DNA from: Chiua virens
Lineage: Eukaryota; Basidiomycota; Agaricomycetes; Boletales; Boletaceae
Assembly (NCBI GenBank): GCA_019787685.1
Contig: JAHNUO010000003.1
Coordinates: forward strand, 1,302,001-1,366,000
DNA length: 64,000 bases
Reading direction: 5' to 3'
Below the pieces are notes generated by a model. The model saw only the letters and a list, made by a program, of their open reading frames with translations, was not told the origin of the DNA and searched no databases. A program made the translations under genes and the position numbers. Each line of letters opens with the position of its first letter. Within the stretch, counting starts at the first letter, position 1. Positions 10,637 to 21,138 of this stretch are shown here, piece after piece.

Positions 10637-11260
10637 ATGTCTCTCGTGGTCCCCGAACCCCACCAACAATTTCAGGTGCTTTCTCTTTATCAATCCCTTG
10701 ATAGGTTTCTCATGTTCCCGTTTTACCTCTTAAGCACATTTTGCGTCTCCTGAACACCAACGTTGATGGCAAGCGCAAAGTTATGTACGCCATGACGGAG
10801 ATCAAGGGTGTTGGGCGTCGCTACGCCAACCTTGTGTGCAAGAAGGCTGATGTCGATCTCAACAAGCGGTGAGTTGTTTGAGGGATCTCGGCTGTAGTTG
10901 CTCAGAATGGTGCAGCGCTGGAGAGCTCAACTCGGACGAACTCGAGCGTATCGTGACCATTATCCAAAACCCTACTCAATTCAAGATTCCGACCTGGTTC
11001 TTGAACAGACAAAAAGACATCGTTGACGGCAAAAACTACCAGATCTTGTCGAACGGGGTTGACTCGAAACTGCGAGACGACCTGGAGCGATTGAAGAAGA
11101 TTCGCGCACACCGTGGTCTGAGACACTTCTGGGGATTGAGAGTACGTGGACAGCACACGAAAACTACCGGTGAGTAGGCGGTTCGACCGCACGGGATGTC
11201 GCTCATGCATTCATAGGACGTCGCGGGAAGACTGTCGGTGTGTCGAAGAAGCGTGGCTAG
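10637..11260 (+). CDS. rps18: 40S ribosomal protein S18 (uS13)
   Basis: Structural protein of the small cytosolic ribosomal subunit, located at the head near the subunit interface. Exons: 10637-10675, 10735-10868, 10916-11169, 11217-11260, with introns of 59, 47 and 47 nt; 156 residues, the usual family length. The whole protein is recognisable: the N-terminus [13 protein letters not shown], the helix-two-turn-helix segment [40 protein letters not shown], and the basic tail RGQHTKTTG followed by [13 protein letters not shown]. The first intron falls immediately after the short N-terminal exon, a common arrangement in fungal ribosomal protein genes. Splice sites are unambiguous because each restores the conserved frame. 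Confidence 0.97.
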
Positions 11261-11362
11261 TTTTATCTCTTCTTTTGTAATGCAAGCGCTCCATATCGAT
11301 CACGTGATTGCATCATGCCATAAGTTTATGCCGAGTCTGAGAAGTGTTTTAATATAATCGCG

Positions 11363-14300
11363 ATGTCTGCTACTCCGGGGAAACTGAGGGCATCAGGCAT
11401 CCCGACGCCTGGGAAGACGAGTGGTATTCCCACTCCGGGGAGATTCCGTTCCACATCCATTGTCAATGCCCAACCCGTTCACGACTCTGACGACTTTCGC
11501 TTCCCGTGCATTCGCTGAAGCTATCAAGGCAAACGATCCCGCACAACATCGCGTCAGCCTCACTCATAATCCCCCCTCCTCTTCCTCCTCTCCAAAACCT
11601 GCCTTCTCTATTCTCCAATCAGGTCGCCGGTCCGTCGCCGGTCGACCCTCCTCCGTCGCATCTGCACCTCCGACGCGTGCCAAGACCCCGTCGGCGCGTC
11701 CCACCAGTCGTCAATCTGATGCATTCTCTCGGAGCATTAGTCGTGCTGACCGCTCCTTCGAGGTCGGCGACAACGTCAGGATCGAATCCCTTGGTTATGA
11801 GGGCACTGTGAAGTATGTCGGCGAGATAGACGGCAAGCCCGGTCTCTGGGCTGGCGTGGAGCTCAGTGGAGGATTTGCAGGCAAGGGCAAGAATGATGGG
11901 TCTGTTAACGGGTAAGTTTTACGCGTCATCGAACTCGAAAAGACACTTTTGCACTCGATCCACGCCAAAATTCACCTCACTATTCTTTTATTTACCAATA
12001 TCGCTGTAGGAAGCGATATTTCGCGTGCCCTCCGAATTGCGGCGTGTTTGTGGCTACCACGAAACTTTCTCCCCCCACCGTAGATTCAAGTGGTCGTCCC
12101 CCATCGGTAGTTTCGTCTCGGGGTGGTCATGCACCACCCTCGTTTTCTGGACGAGCAACACCTTCAGCCCCGTACTCCATCAGCACCGGACGCATCACTC
12201 CTTCTACTTCATTCGGACGAGTCACACCATATGCCACTAGATCGAATCCATTGGGGATGTCTGGCCGTGTCACACCAGGCACGACGCCAGCTGGGCGCAA
12301 GTCCAACCCTATTACCGGCCTCGGAAAGTCTCCCGCCCAACCCTTGCCTTCCCTGGAGGCTCAGATTACTTCTGGCTCTCGAGCTTCCAAATACGTTGGG
12401 CTGACCGCCAAGCAATTGAATTCACGCGCTAGTCCCAGTCAAACCGAGTGTTCCCTCAGAGCATCATTTTCTCCAACTTCCTTCAATGTAGACAGTGGCA
12501 CGCGAACATCCGATCCCCCCTTTACCACCCCAAAAGCAGCTACAACGAAAGCTCTCAATTCCCTGAATAGTTCACTTATGCCTAGTACCAAGTCTAGAAC
12601 ATCCCTCAGCACCCCCAGACCAAGGGTGCCTAGCGCCATCGCCATGCCGCCTCCTGCATCTCCAACACGATCCGCATCCCTTGGTTCTACTTACTCTCTC
12701 AACGATGATCTTGCACAAACTGACCACGTCCAGGACAACCGCCCACCCTCCTCTTTGGATCTTACCGCATCCAGTCTGGCCCTGCAGGATAAGATAAACC
12801 AGCTATTAGGCAACTCGACGTCGGTTTCTGATCCTAGTGATGCTCGCCCTGTCTCTTCTCCTTCCCAGACTCAGTCTTCTGCCGATGTTAACGCGGTTGG
12901 TGTTTATGAATCTACAATATCCGCGCTCAATACCCGGATAGAAACGCTCCAGCAGGAAGGAACATCTCTGCAGGAAACGATCTCAGGCCTTCGTTCAGAT
13001 CTCGAGCAACGTCAAGTTTCGGAGAAGGATCGCGACTCTGCTCTTGCCGCCGTAGCGGAAATAGAGAAGGAGTTACGTGTAGCGGAGCGGAAAATGAGCG
13101 AAAAGGAGTCTAAGATCGAATCCCTCGAGCGTTCGAATGCGCAGACCTTTGCAGAGCTAGAGCGGGTCAAAACCGAAAATGACGCGCGCATGAATGACTT
13201 GCAAGCCAAAATCGATTCTAGTGAAGCGCTGGTCAAAAGCCTGAAAGAGGCTGTCGAGGCCAAAGAGGGAGCTGAGCATGAAAGCAATACCCTTCTGAAG
13301 GCAAAGAACGCGGAGATCAGTCTTTGGGAGGCCCGACTTGATAAAGTTTCGACCGAGTTCGATGCGGAACGAAAAGAGCTGGGACTACGGATTGACGAAC
13401 TTCGTCAAGCAGGACAGGTGGGGGCCTTGGAGTTTGTTTCATCCTTTTCTAACCGTTCTGTGTCTCAGGAAACAATCGCACTTTATGAAGAACGACTAAG
13501 CGTGGCTGATTCGAGGCGGTATGAAATGGAGGACAAGATTATTGCACTCGAAGAGCAGTTGAGAAAAGCAGCAACTCCACTTTCACCCGAGCTTGCGGCA
13601 CAGCATACCACGTCGGCCCTTGAGATCGATAATGAAACACTTCGAGAACAAGCGCAGCATCTTCAGAGGAAGCTTTCCATGATGGAAGATACCCTCGAGG
13701 ACGCCAGAGCAGCAGCAGAGAGGGAGGAGGTTGCCATGAGGGAAAGAATCAAGCGCTTCAGGGAAAAGGAAGAAACTATGCGCAATGAACTGAATGAAGG
13801 TCAGAAAGCTGCGGAACAGGTTGCAAAGGCCGAAGCACTAGCTAAAAGCCGCATTGAGGAGGTTGAAGAGGCACTGAGAGAGAGCACCCTTGCATTAGAG
13901 AATGCAAGAGCTGAAATCGAGATCCTGCGAACGGATGCTGCTGTATGTCAGTCCTTATTCACGTTTTATCACTGACCTCTTTCAAAGACAGCTGAAATTG
14001 GTGCCAACGACGTGTCCTTGAAAGTTAGTGATACGACCCGGCAAGCCGCCGTGGAGCGTACTCGGCTAATGGATGAGATTCGAGGTCTGAGGGACGAGCT
14101 TGAACGCTCACGGTCAATGCAACGTGACACGAAAACAAGCGATACGGAAGTCAGTGACACCAATTCAATCTGATTTCGACTCATTTCCTTACAGGACGCA
14201 CGATCTATGTTCGAGCATGAACAAGCAGATGTTCGGTCATTGCGCATTGCTTTGGACGAGCGATCTGCAGAAGTGGATACCCTCCGTAGAAAACTGAACC

Positions 14301-15372
14301 GCGAGTTGCCAATGAGCGGTCTATCTGACCAAATTAAATCGCCATCCAAATATGAATCTGAAGAGAACAAGGGTCTTAAGTGTGTTATCTCAACTCATGT
14401 TTTTGCATACAATGATTCAAAGTTCTATAGGCACATTGTTCAGGAACTACAGAAGGAGACGCTGACACTCTCCCAGCGGAACAAGCTGTTGGAGACCGAA
14501 AACAGACTTCTAATGTCTGAAACTGATCAACTGCGACAGGCATGTTCCTTCTTGCCCTTCGCTCTGCTTGCTAACTCGTCTTTCAGGAGCTCAAAATACT
14601 TGAAGATAATGTTGAACAGAGCCTGTTGAAGCAAGAAGCTTCTCTTGATGCTGACGATCATTCTTCGGCGCTTCCTTTGGACCTTCAGACGAAGTACGAA
14701 GTAAGTAATAACCTTAAGACTATTTCACAAGATCTCATACTTCGTAGAGCGAACTCGAGCAACTCAGAAGACGAATGGCGGACGCAGAGATGAAGACGGC
14801 CCGAGTAACCCACGACGTGAGTGAGGATACTATGGATTCATATAGATCTAAGAGTTGGAAATATCTAGCTTAACAAGGAAATCAGTGAACTTGAGACGCT
14901 TATTGAATCAAAGGTATTTAAAAGCCCAGCTCCGTGATCGAACCACTATTGACTTCCGCGTTACAGATCTACCGCGAGGCACGTCGACATGTGAGATTTG
15001 ACGACCGACAATACTAACCCCAACCCATAGGATGAACTTGAACAGGAGGTTGAGCGGTTGAAGGAAAAACTTGCTTGGTCCAAGAAATCATCAAATAGCA
15101 CGGACCCAGTCGATCTGGGACAGCGACGAGCATCCAGTGCATCAACTGTAGTAAGCAGCGACGAAGATTTACGCTCCACACCACGTGAAGACGTGCGCGA
15201 AATCTGCGAACGGCCCGGCCATGATATCTTCACTTGTGATCTACTGAAAGAAGATGCTCCGGCACCGCTCGCACGACTTAAAGCAGGCTCAGGCTCGGAT
15301 CTGTATTGTGGAGACTGCGAAGGCTATGGTCACGTTGCATCCGACTGCCCGCTTTCCTTGGATGTTTTCTAG
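11363..15372 (+). CDS. CLIP-170 family microtubule plus-end protein
   Basis: Tracks growing microtubule ends and links them to the cortex or dynein. Exons: 11363-11911, 12010-13942, 13988-14149, 14195-14379, 14431-14539, 14587-14700, 14748-14816, 14869-14913, 14967-14990, 15031-15372; about 1176 residues. A CAP-Gly domain lies near residues 132-205 (GYEGTVKYVGEI, WAGVEL, GKNDGSVNG, RYFACPPNCG). A Ser/Thr/Pro-rich linker follows, then a long coiled coil from about 480 to 1080. Two C-terminal CLIP-type zinc knuckles are present (ICERPGHDIFTCD and YCGDCEGYGHVASDC). The intron at 14540-14586 is GC-AG, and exon 9 is 24 nt. The summed exons exceed a multiple of three by one. Conserved sequence continues across a +1 offset at 11495-11497, giving SRAFAEAIKANDPAQHR. 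An in-frame alternative is an intron at 11424-11520 that removes this stretch. Confidence 0.88.
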
Positions 15373-15567
15373 TCATTTCTTGCTCACGATACCACATATA
15401 CTATGTACTGTGGAAGTAGGATAGGGTATGATCTCCGAGCTCGTTGTACGAGTCGCTTATAATTATAATTATAATTTTCTGTGGTTTATTACGTAACAGT
15501 TGCCATCCAAGTTTTCTCACGCAGACTTGGCAAAAATTTGAGTGATAACGATCTCACGACTGCAATC

Positions 15568-18500
15568 ATGTCTCGTTTCTTCAGACAAGCCGGCGACTCT
15601 GATTCTGATACAGAAGAATCCGATGAGGAACTTCTTACCAGCGGCGACGAGGAGGCTCCCTCGAAACCAGCAGGAAAACCAACCGGCATGTCTCGATTCC
15701 TCCGCACAGCCGGTAGCGACTCTTCCTCCAGTAGCGAGGAGGAGGAGGACTCTGAAGAAGATAGCGATGCCGAGACGGAGAAGAAAAAGGGACGATTTCC
15801 ACGGAATGACTCCGAGGACGAGGACGGTGACGAAGATGAAGATGTGAAACGTGTCATCAAAAGTTCCAAAGACAAGCGCCTTGAAGAGATCGAAGCAACC
15901 GGTAAAGTGATGGACAATGCACTCAAAATTAACGACTGGGTGGTTATATCTGCAGGTTTGCTCTTTCGTTTGATCTGCTGTGCCCCTATCGCTGATCTAA
16001 CGTGAAGAGTTCGACAAGCTACTGCGTCTTGTACAACGCCAGAGCAATGTGGCAGAACCCATTCCTCCATTTTTCCTTAAAAAGCTCACGAGCCTCGAGG
16101 AGTCCTTGAATGCCGCTCTGGCTAAGGAAAAAGAGGTGAAGAAAAAGATGAACGCCGTGAACGCGCGTGCGTTGAATTCCATGAAACAAAAGGTTAAGAA
16201 AACGATGAAGGAGCACGAGAAAGAGTTGTCTCAGTATCAAGCTGTAAGATATACCTCTCACACCATAGTTCCTCCTTGACGTCTTGCAGGATCCTGAGGC
16301 ATACGAACGCGAATATACGCTGCACAGCCAGCCTGTTGAGACTGCAGCTGTAAAGGGGAAGAAACCAAAGAAAATCGTCGAGAGTGGTAGTGAAGAGGAA
16401 CGTTCTGCAGATGACCAATTTACAACAGTTGGAAAGGGTGGCAAGTCCATGCAGTTTACCGCAGATGCTATCTTCAAGACTCTCAAGACTATACATGAGG
16501 CCAGGGGAAAGAAGGTCCGCGGAGTCTGTCCATCGTCTACCTTGGAAACTGAGATTTGTTTTAGAACACGGATCGAGGGGAACAGATGCGCATTCTAGAG
16601 AAACTGCTCGAGGTCGCCGTTACTTCGTACCAGCGCATCCGTGTCCTTTTGGCCCTCGTTTCCTCGCGGTTTGACTACAATTCATCGGTCACATCTTACA
16701 TGCCAATAGACTTATGGTTAGCAGCCGAGCAGGAAGTCGACAGGCTCATCTCGATTGTCGCCAAAGACTCCGCATATTCAATACAAGAAAACACAGAAGA
16801 GTACGATGAACTCGAGGAACGCTCCCCTGAAACTGAGCCGGATGGGATCGTTCGTATAAGAGGTAGCATCATCAGCTTTGTGGATCGCCTCGACGATGAG
16901 TTCACCAAGAGTCTGCAAAACATCGATCCTCATGGTACGGAGTACGTCGATCGTCTCAAGGACGAGAAAGTGCTTTACCGGACGATATGTCGTGCACAAG
17001 CGTTCTACGAGAGTTCTCATCAATCGGAGCCACTTGCGCGAGTGATTATGCGACGTCTTGAACACATTTATTCAAAGGTACGATACATGGACTTACTCAG
17101 TGACCCTTCTCATATCCCTGTAGCCAGATGCGGTTGTCAGTGCCCTCGAGTCCACACTTGCTACATCGGAGGTCTCTCCAAGCTTTACGTTAGCCGCTTC
17201 TTCCACCACGTCGAGCCTTATCCACGCTTTATGCGTCCACCTTTATAAAGCCGACAACTCGTTGCTGCGTACCAGGGCCATACTAAGCCATATCTATCAC
17301 CACGCCCTTCACAATGATTTTTACACTGCTCGTGACATGTTGCTGATGTCGCACCTTCAAGAATCTATTCATTCCGCCGATGTGTTTACACAGATACTTT
17401 ACAACCGCACAGTCGTCCAGCTCGGCCTGTGCGCTTTCCGCTGTGGCTTGATCAAGGAATCGCAGGCGATGCTCCAAGATATCTTTTCGACCCAGCGTGT
17501 CAAGGAACTTTTAGCCCAGGGTGTCCACCAGCAACGATTCCAGACCCAGCTCACTCCCGAACAAGAGCGGGCTGATCGAGCAAGGCAGCTTCCCTTCCAC
17601 ATGCACATCAATACGGAACTCCTGGAGGCTGCATTCCTTGTCTCGAGCATGCTAGTGGAAATCCCTTTGCTAGCCTCCATTGATTCGGAAGAGCAGAAGA
17701 GGAAGATCATTTCCAAGCCTTTCCGCCGCCTACTGGACTTCGCGGATCGTCAAGTGTTTACCGGTCCGCCCGAAAGCACGCGCGACCACATAATGCAAGC
17801 GAGCAAAGCATTACAGGATGGTGAATGGGAGAAATGTCGCGATCTTATTCAAAGTATCAAAATTTGGAGTCTTATGCCCGAGTCCGCTTCTGTGAAGGAG
17901 ATGCTGGCCAAGTAAGTATTCACTTTCTCATTCGACCGCACGGATGTTGAACATACGACCTAGACGCATTCAGGAACAAGGTCTTCGGACATACTTGTTC
18001 ACATATGCCCCACTATACTCCACTCTTTCTCTTTCTCTTCTTTCGCGAACCTTCTCACTGCCACTGAGGACGGTCACATCCATCATTTCCAAGATGATTT
18101 GGAATGAGGAACTGTCTGCATCTTTGGACCCGTCCACTGGTGTCGTCGTGTTCCACCGTATTGAACTTTCACGCCCGCAACAACTCGCCCAAGTCATCGC
18201 TGAGAAAGTTAGCAATATGGTCGAACAAAATGAAAAGGCGCTGGACGTGAAACTTGGCACCGCCACAGGCTGGGGAGATCGAGGAGATACGAAAGGCGAG
18301 AAACGGGGTGAACAAACCCAGGAACGCCGTGGGAGAGGGGACAGAACGAGAGGTGGTTTGCGTGGTAAGTTCTGATTCTGTGGTGTACTCGGCTGGGTTT
18401 AACGAAGCACGCCATAGGTGGTACCCGTGGTCGTGGTTCTCGCTTTGCGCAAGGTCTTGGAAATCAGATGGCAGGACATCTCTCACAACGAGCACGATGA
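15568..18500 (+). CDS. nip1: Eukaryotic translation initiation factor 3 subunit C
   Basis: Core scaffold subunit of eIF3, which binds the 40S ribosome and recruits the initiation complex. Exons: 15568-15955, 16008-16243, 16290-16514, 16565-17077, 17124-17911, 17964-18364, 18418-18500 (introns 46-53 nt); 877 residues, normal for the family. The N-terminus [14 protein letters not shown] is the classic eIF3c start, repeated internally as [12 protein letters not shown] within a long Asp/Glu/Ser-rich stretch. Then come [16 protein letters not shown], the conserved helical core (TYSMPIDLW-like [16 protein letters not shown]) and a C-terminal PCI domain near residues 620-790 ([36 protein letters not shown]). 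The tail is an RGG-like basic segment ([18 protein letters not shown]) split by the last intron. The gene ends 108 bp from the convergent eIF2B-gamma gene. Confidence 0.96.
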
Positions 18501-18608
18501 TTTGATACTATTAGCATCTGGGTTGCATTACAATACCTTGTTCCGGCTATGAGACGAATACTAGTAGCTTTACTTGTCTACTTGTCGCTGGCACTGTTAT
18601 CCGAGTCC

Positions 18609-20458
18609 TCATTCGTCTCCGTCTTCGTCGTCTTCATTCGGATCCTCGGTCTCTGCTCCCCAGTCGGAGGCATCGAGCTTCTCGTTTCGATAGTTCTCTG
18701 GGAGAAAGATAGGTGAAAATACGAGGCGTGGCTGATGAGATCTTACCATTCTCCTTCACTTCATACCCCCCCTGCGTCACACATCGCACTAATTCGGCTT
18801 TGCTCCCAACCTTTGTGTTTCTGCCGAGAATACAACCCTCAAGTTTCGCCCTGTATCGTACTCAGCAAGTTGTGACGGAGAGTATTGAGTTGCATACGAA
18901 CCCATCCGAAACGATGCAGTGGTCGAGTAGCACGCAACCGGCGATCTTGACCATTTTTCCAATCACGCAATGTTTCCCGACGACCGATTTCTTGATCGAC
19001 GTCTTCTCATCCACCTTTGTGAAATCGCCGATCGTGGAATCAGACGAAATGGATGCCTTGGCGTCAATGAAGGCTCGTTTCTGTGGATTCGCCGGCAAGG
19101 TGTAAGATGTATCATTCATAAACTGTATATCGAGCTGTGAATATGGGTGAGTGCGGATGAGCGGGGGAAGCTCACGTGTCGGTTTGCTTCTAGATAGGTT
19201 GGGAGATTGTTGGTCCGAACGCAGTAACCGTCCTTCTCTCTGTGAATGACGACACCGACCCGGAGGCTGCTTGTCTCGGTAGAATCGTCGTCGGAGCCTG
19301 TGGGGCTTGGTGGCACGGAGTACGCCAGGTCTCGGCCTAGCTGAAGTGGGGAGGATACGATCGAGCGATTGTATGCGGATACTTTGGCTTTGGTCTTTGC
19401 CCTGACTGTATGGAGAGTGGAGTGTCTCATGGCTACGGGACGTGCTGCAAAGTCGGAAAACGAGCCAAGGACTGTGGGGGCGTCACAAGGTGAACACGAT
19501 ATCATCCAGTCAGATTCCCGTACCGCGTCCGTATTTCGATCGTTTGGTGGCTTGGTATTGTACTTTGCAAAGCCAAGGGAAGAAATCCTCCCGTAGGGAG
19601 TCCAGCTCGGTCTTGCGTTGCAAGGCGTCCAATATCTCGTGTTTACAGACGTAGACGTGAGAGTCCTGTAGCCTCGATGAAAGCTTTGCATGAGGGTATC
19701 GCGAGAGCAAGCTCATCCTCAGCTCGAGTTCTTCCGCGTTCTTGTCGGTGCTGTCGAAGGTATCGATGTACAACAACGTCTTCGAAGCGTCGTCCCAAAC
19801 TACTGGATACGATTGAGAATAGGAGCCCCACTCGTCGGGAGCTGCAGATTTCTCTGATTTGGGGAACTCGAACCAGCAGGTGGTAGCGATGGCGCCATCT
19901 GAAGTCGTTTCAGAGCGGAACTTGTTCAAGAGTTTCGAGAGAGGGAGGGACGGGGGAGGAATAAAGTCACATGGGAGCAAAACAAAGTCCTCTTGTATGC
20001 GACTGGAGAAGTGCCTGAGAATGGAGCATGTCCCGACACTCAGTTCCTGTGTCTCGTCGAATGACTGAATGTCAACGCGCAAAGACGAGGAGGATATCGG
20101 AGATTCGGAATGGATATAGTGGGAAATTGCAGGGCGATGGGAGGAAGGGCAAATAAGAAGGACATCTGGGGCTGTCTGTGAAATAGATTGATCGTATCAG
20201 AGGTGGGACGCACCTTTGATTCCAGATTGCTCGACCCATGAAAGGACATAGTCAACCGTTGGCTTGTTGGAGATGGGGAGTAGCGCTTTGGGGGAGGGTT
20301 GGTTACCCACGTCGCCTGTGAGGGGAAGTAGCCTAGGAAAGAGTAGGCATGAATGGAGTACGAAGCTGGGCTGATGCTCACTCGTTTCCAAAGCCTGCAA
20401 GAATTACTGCAAGGAATTCCCGGGGCACTGAGTGGACTGGATCCACGCTGAAATCCAT
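18609..20458 (-). CDS. gcd1: Translation initiation factor eIF2B subunit gamma
   Basis: Part of the catalytic eIF2B-gamma/epsilon subcomplex of the guanine nucleotide exchange factor for eIF2, the control point of the integrated stress response. Minus-strand exons: 20458-20382, 20332-20214, 20171-19524, 19471-19176, 19134-18902, 18850-18747, 18697-18609, with introns of 41-52 nt; 521 residues. An N-terminal nucleotidyltransferase-like domain runs from about residue 11 to 300 (AVILAGFGNELLPLT, PKALLPISNKPTVDYV, VGTCSILRHFSSRI, FVLLPCDFIPP). A left-handed beta-helix of hexapeptide repeats lies near 390-490 (IGDFTKVDEKTSIKKSVVG, CVIGKMVKIAGCVLL, GCILGRNTKVG). The protein ends in an acidic tail. 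The ATG was chosen because it immediately precedes the conserved N-terminus. Upstream codons in frame belong to the intergenic region. Confidence 0.95.
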
Positions 20459-20644
20459 CGTTAGCAGGAGTTGAGATAAGATCGTCTGAGGTAGCACGAC
20501 CGAGTCATACTCATAAGAGTCGATTGCCTTTTCTAGAGTACCACTACAGAATTGATCATGGGTCATGCAACTAAGTAGCTTCCCCCGACTCCGCGACTGC
20601 GACCCTCCAGAGTTCGACCCAAGTCGAGAACTAATATCCGATGA

Positions 20645-20976
20645 TCTGCAGTTGCCCTCAACGGAAGAAACGAAATATCATTTTTCACAACATACCAATG
20701 ACTAAGGAACATCCGACCCTTGGCACGACGACGTTGGAGGATTTTACGCCCGCTTGGGGTCCTTTTCCTTGCGAGAAACCCGAATTTCCGCTTCCTCACC
20801 CGTTGCGACGGTTGGTACTCTGTGCCGCGCGAGGCAAAACGAACGCTGGTCATGTCGGTAAGACGAAACGGCAGTGCCCATCTGAGAGGACTTGTGATCC
20901 TGGCAGCGGTGTATAGCGTGGGGTGGATCGTCCGCGTCGCTCTGACGAACGAGGAAAATAGACTCGTAGCCAGCAT
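20645..20976 (-). CDS. mrpl34: Mitochondrial ribosomal protein bL34m
   Basis: Small basic protein of the mitochondrial large ribosomal subunit. It begins with a mitochondrial targeting-like segment rich in Arg, Ser and Thr ([18 protein letters not shown]). The bL34 core follows ([36 protein letters not shown]). bL34 proteins normally end at LSH. In the genomic frame LSH continues as W, but a canonical intron at 20646-20695 (GTATGT to CTGCAG) leaves TG joined to A, giving a TGA stop exactly there. CDS: 20976-20696 plus the single base 20645; 93 residues. Without splicing the frame would run about 44 further residues of unconserved sequence to 20563. Transcribed in tandem with eIF2B-gamma. Confidence 0.9.
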
Positions 20977-21138
20977 CGTCGCGAGTGGTCGAATTCAAGG
21001 TCTATTTGGTTCCCACGCTACTTACTTACCTTCCTAATGAACGAGTTGGTCACTTGGTATTAATATTCATCATCACCTTGGACGACTACCATCACCATCC
21101 ATCCCTCGCTATCCCCGTAGACCGGTTTCGTCGCGAGC
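20977..21138. promoter_or_regulatory. Divergent promoter, bL34m / GCK kinase
   Basis: Only 162 bp separate the two start codons, so the promoters must share this interval. It contains CT/AC-rich runs just before the kinase start (CATCACCATCCATC), typical of fungal leaders. Confidence 0.5.

Noticed and set aside
12209..13287. Minus-strand open frames antisense to CLIP-170
   Set aside because: Shadows of the plus-strand coding sequence; no conserved motif.
14967..15030. A further GC-AG intron after IYRE in CLIP-170
   Set aside because: A canonical GTGAGA donor at 14991 keeps the frame with four more residues, so GC is not required.
15458..15478. TAATTATAATTATAATTTT run before eIF3c
   Set aside because: A short AT-rich tandem in an intergenic region, without further structure.
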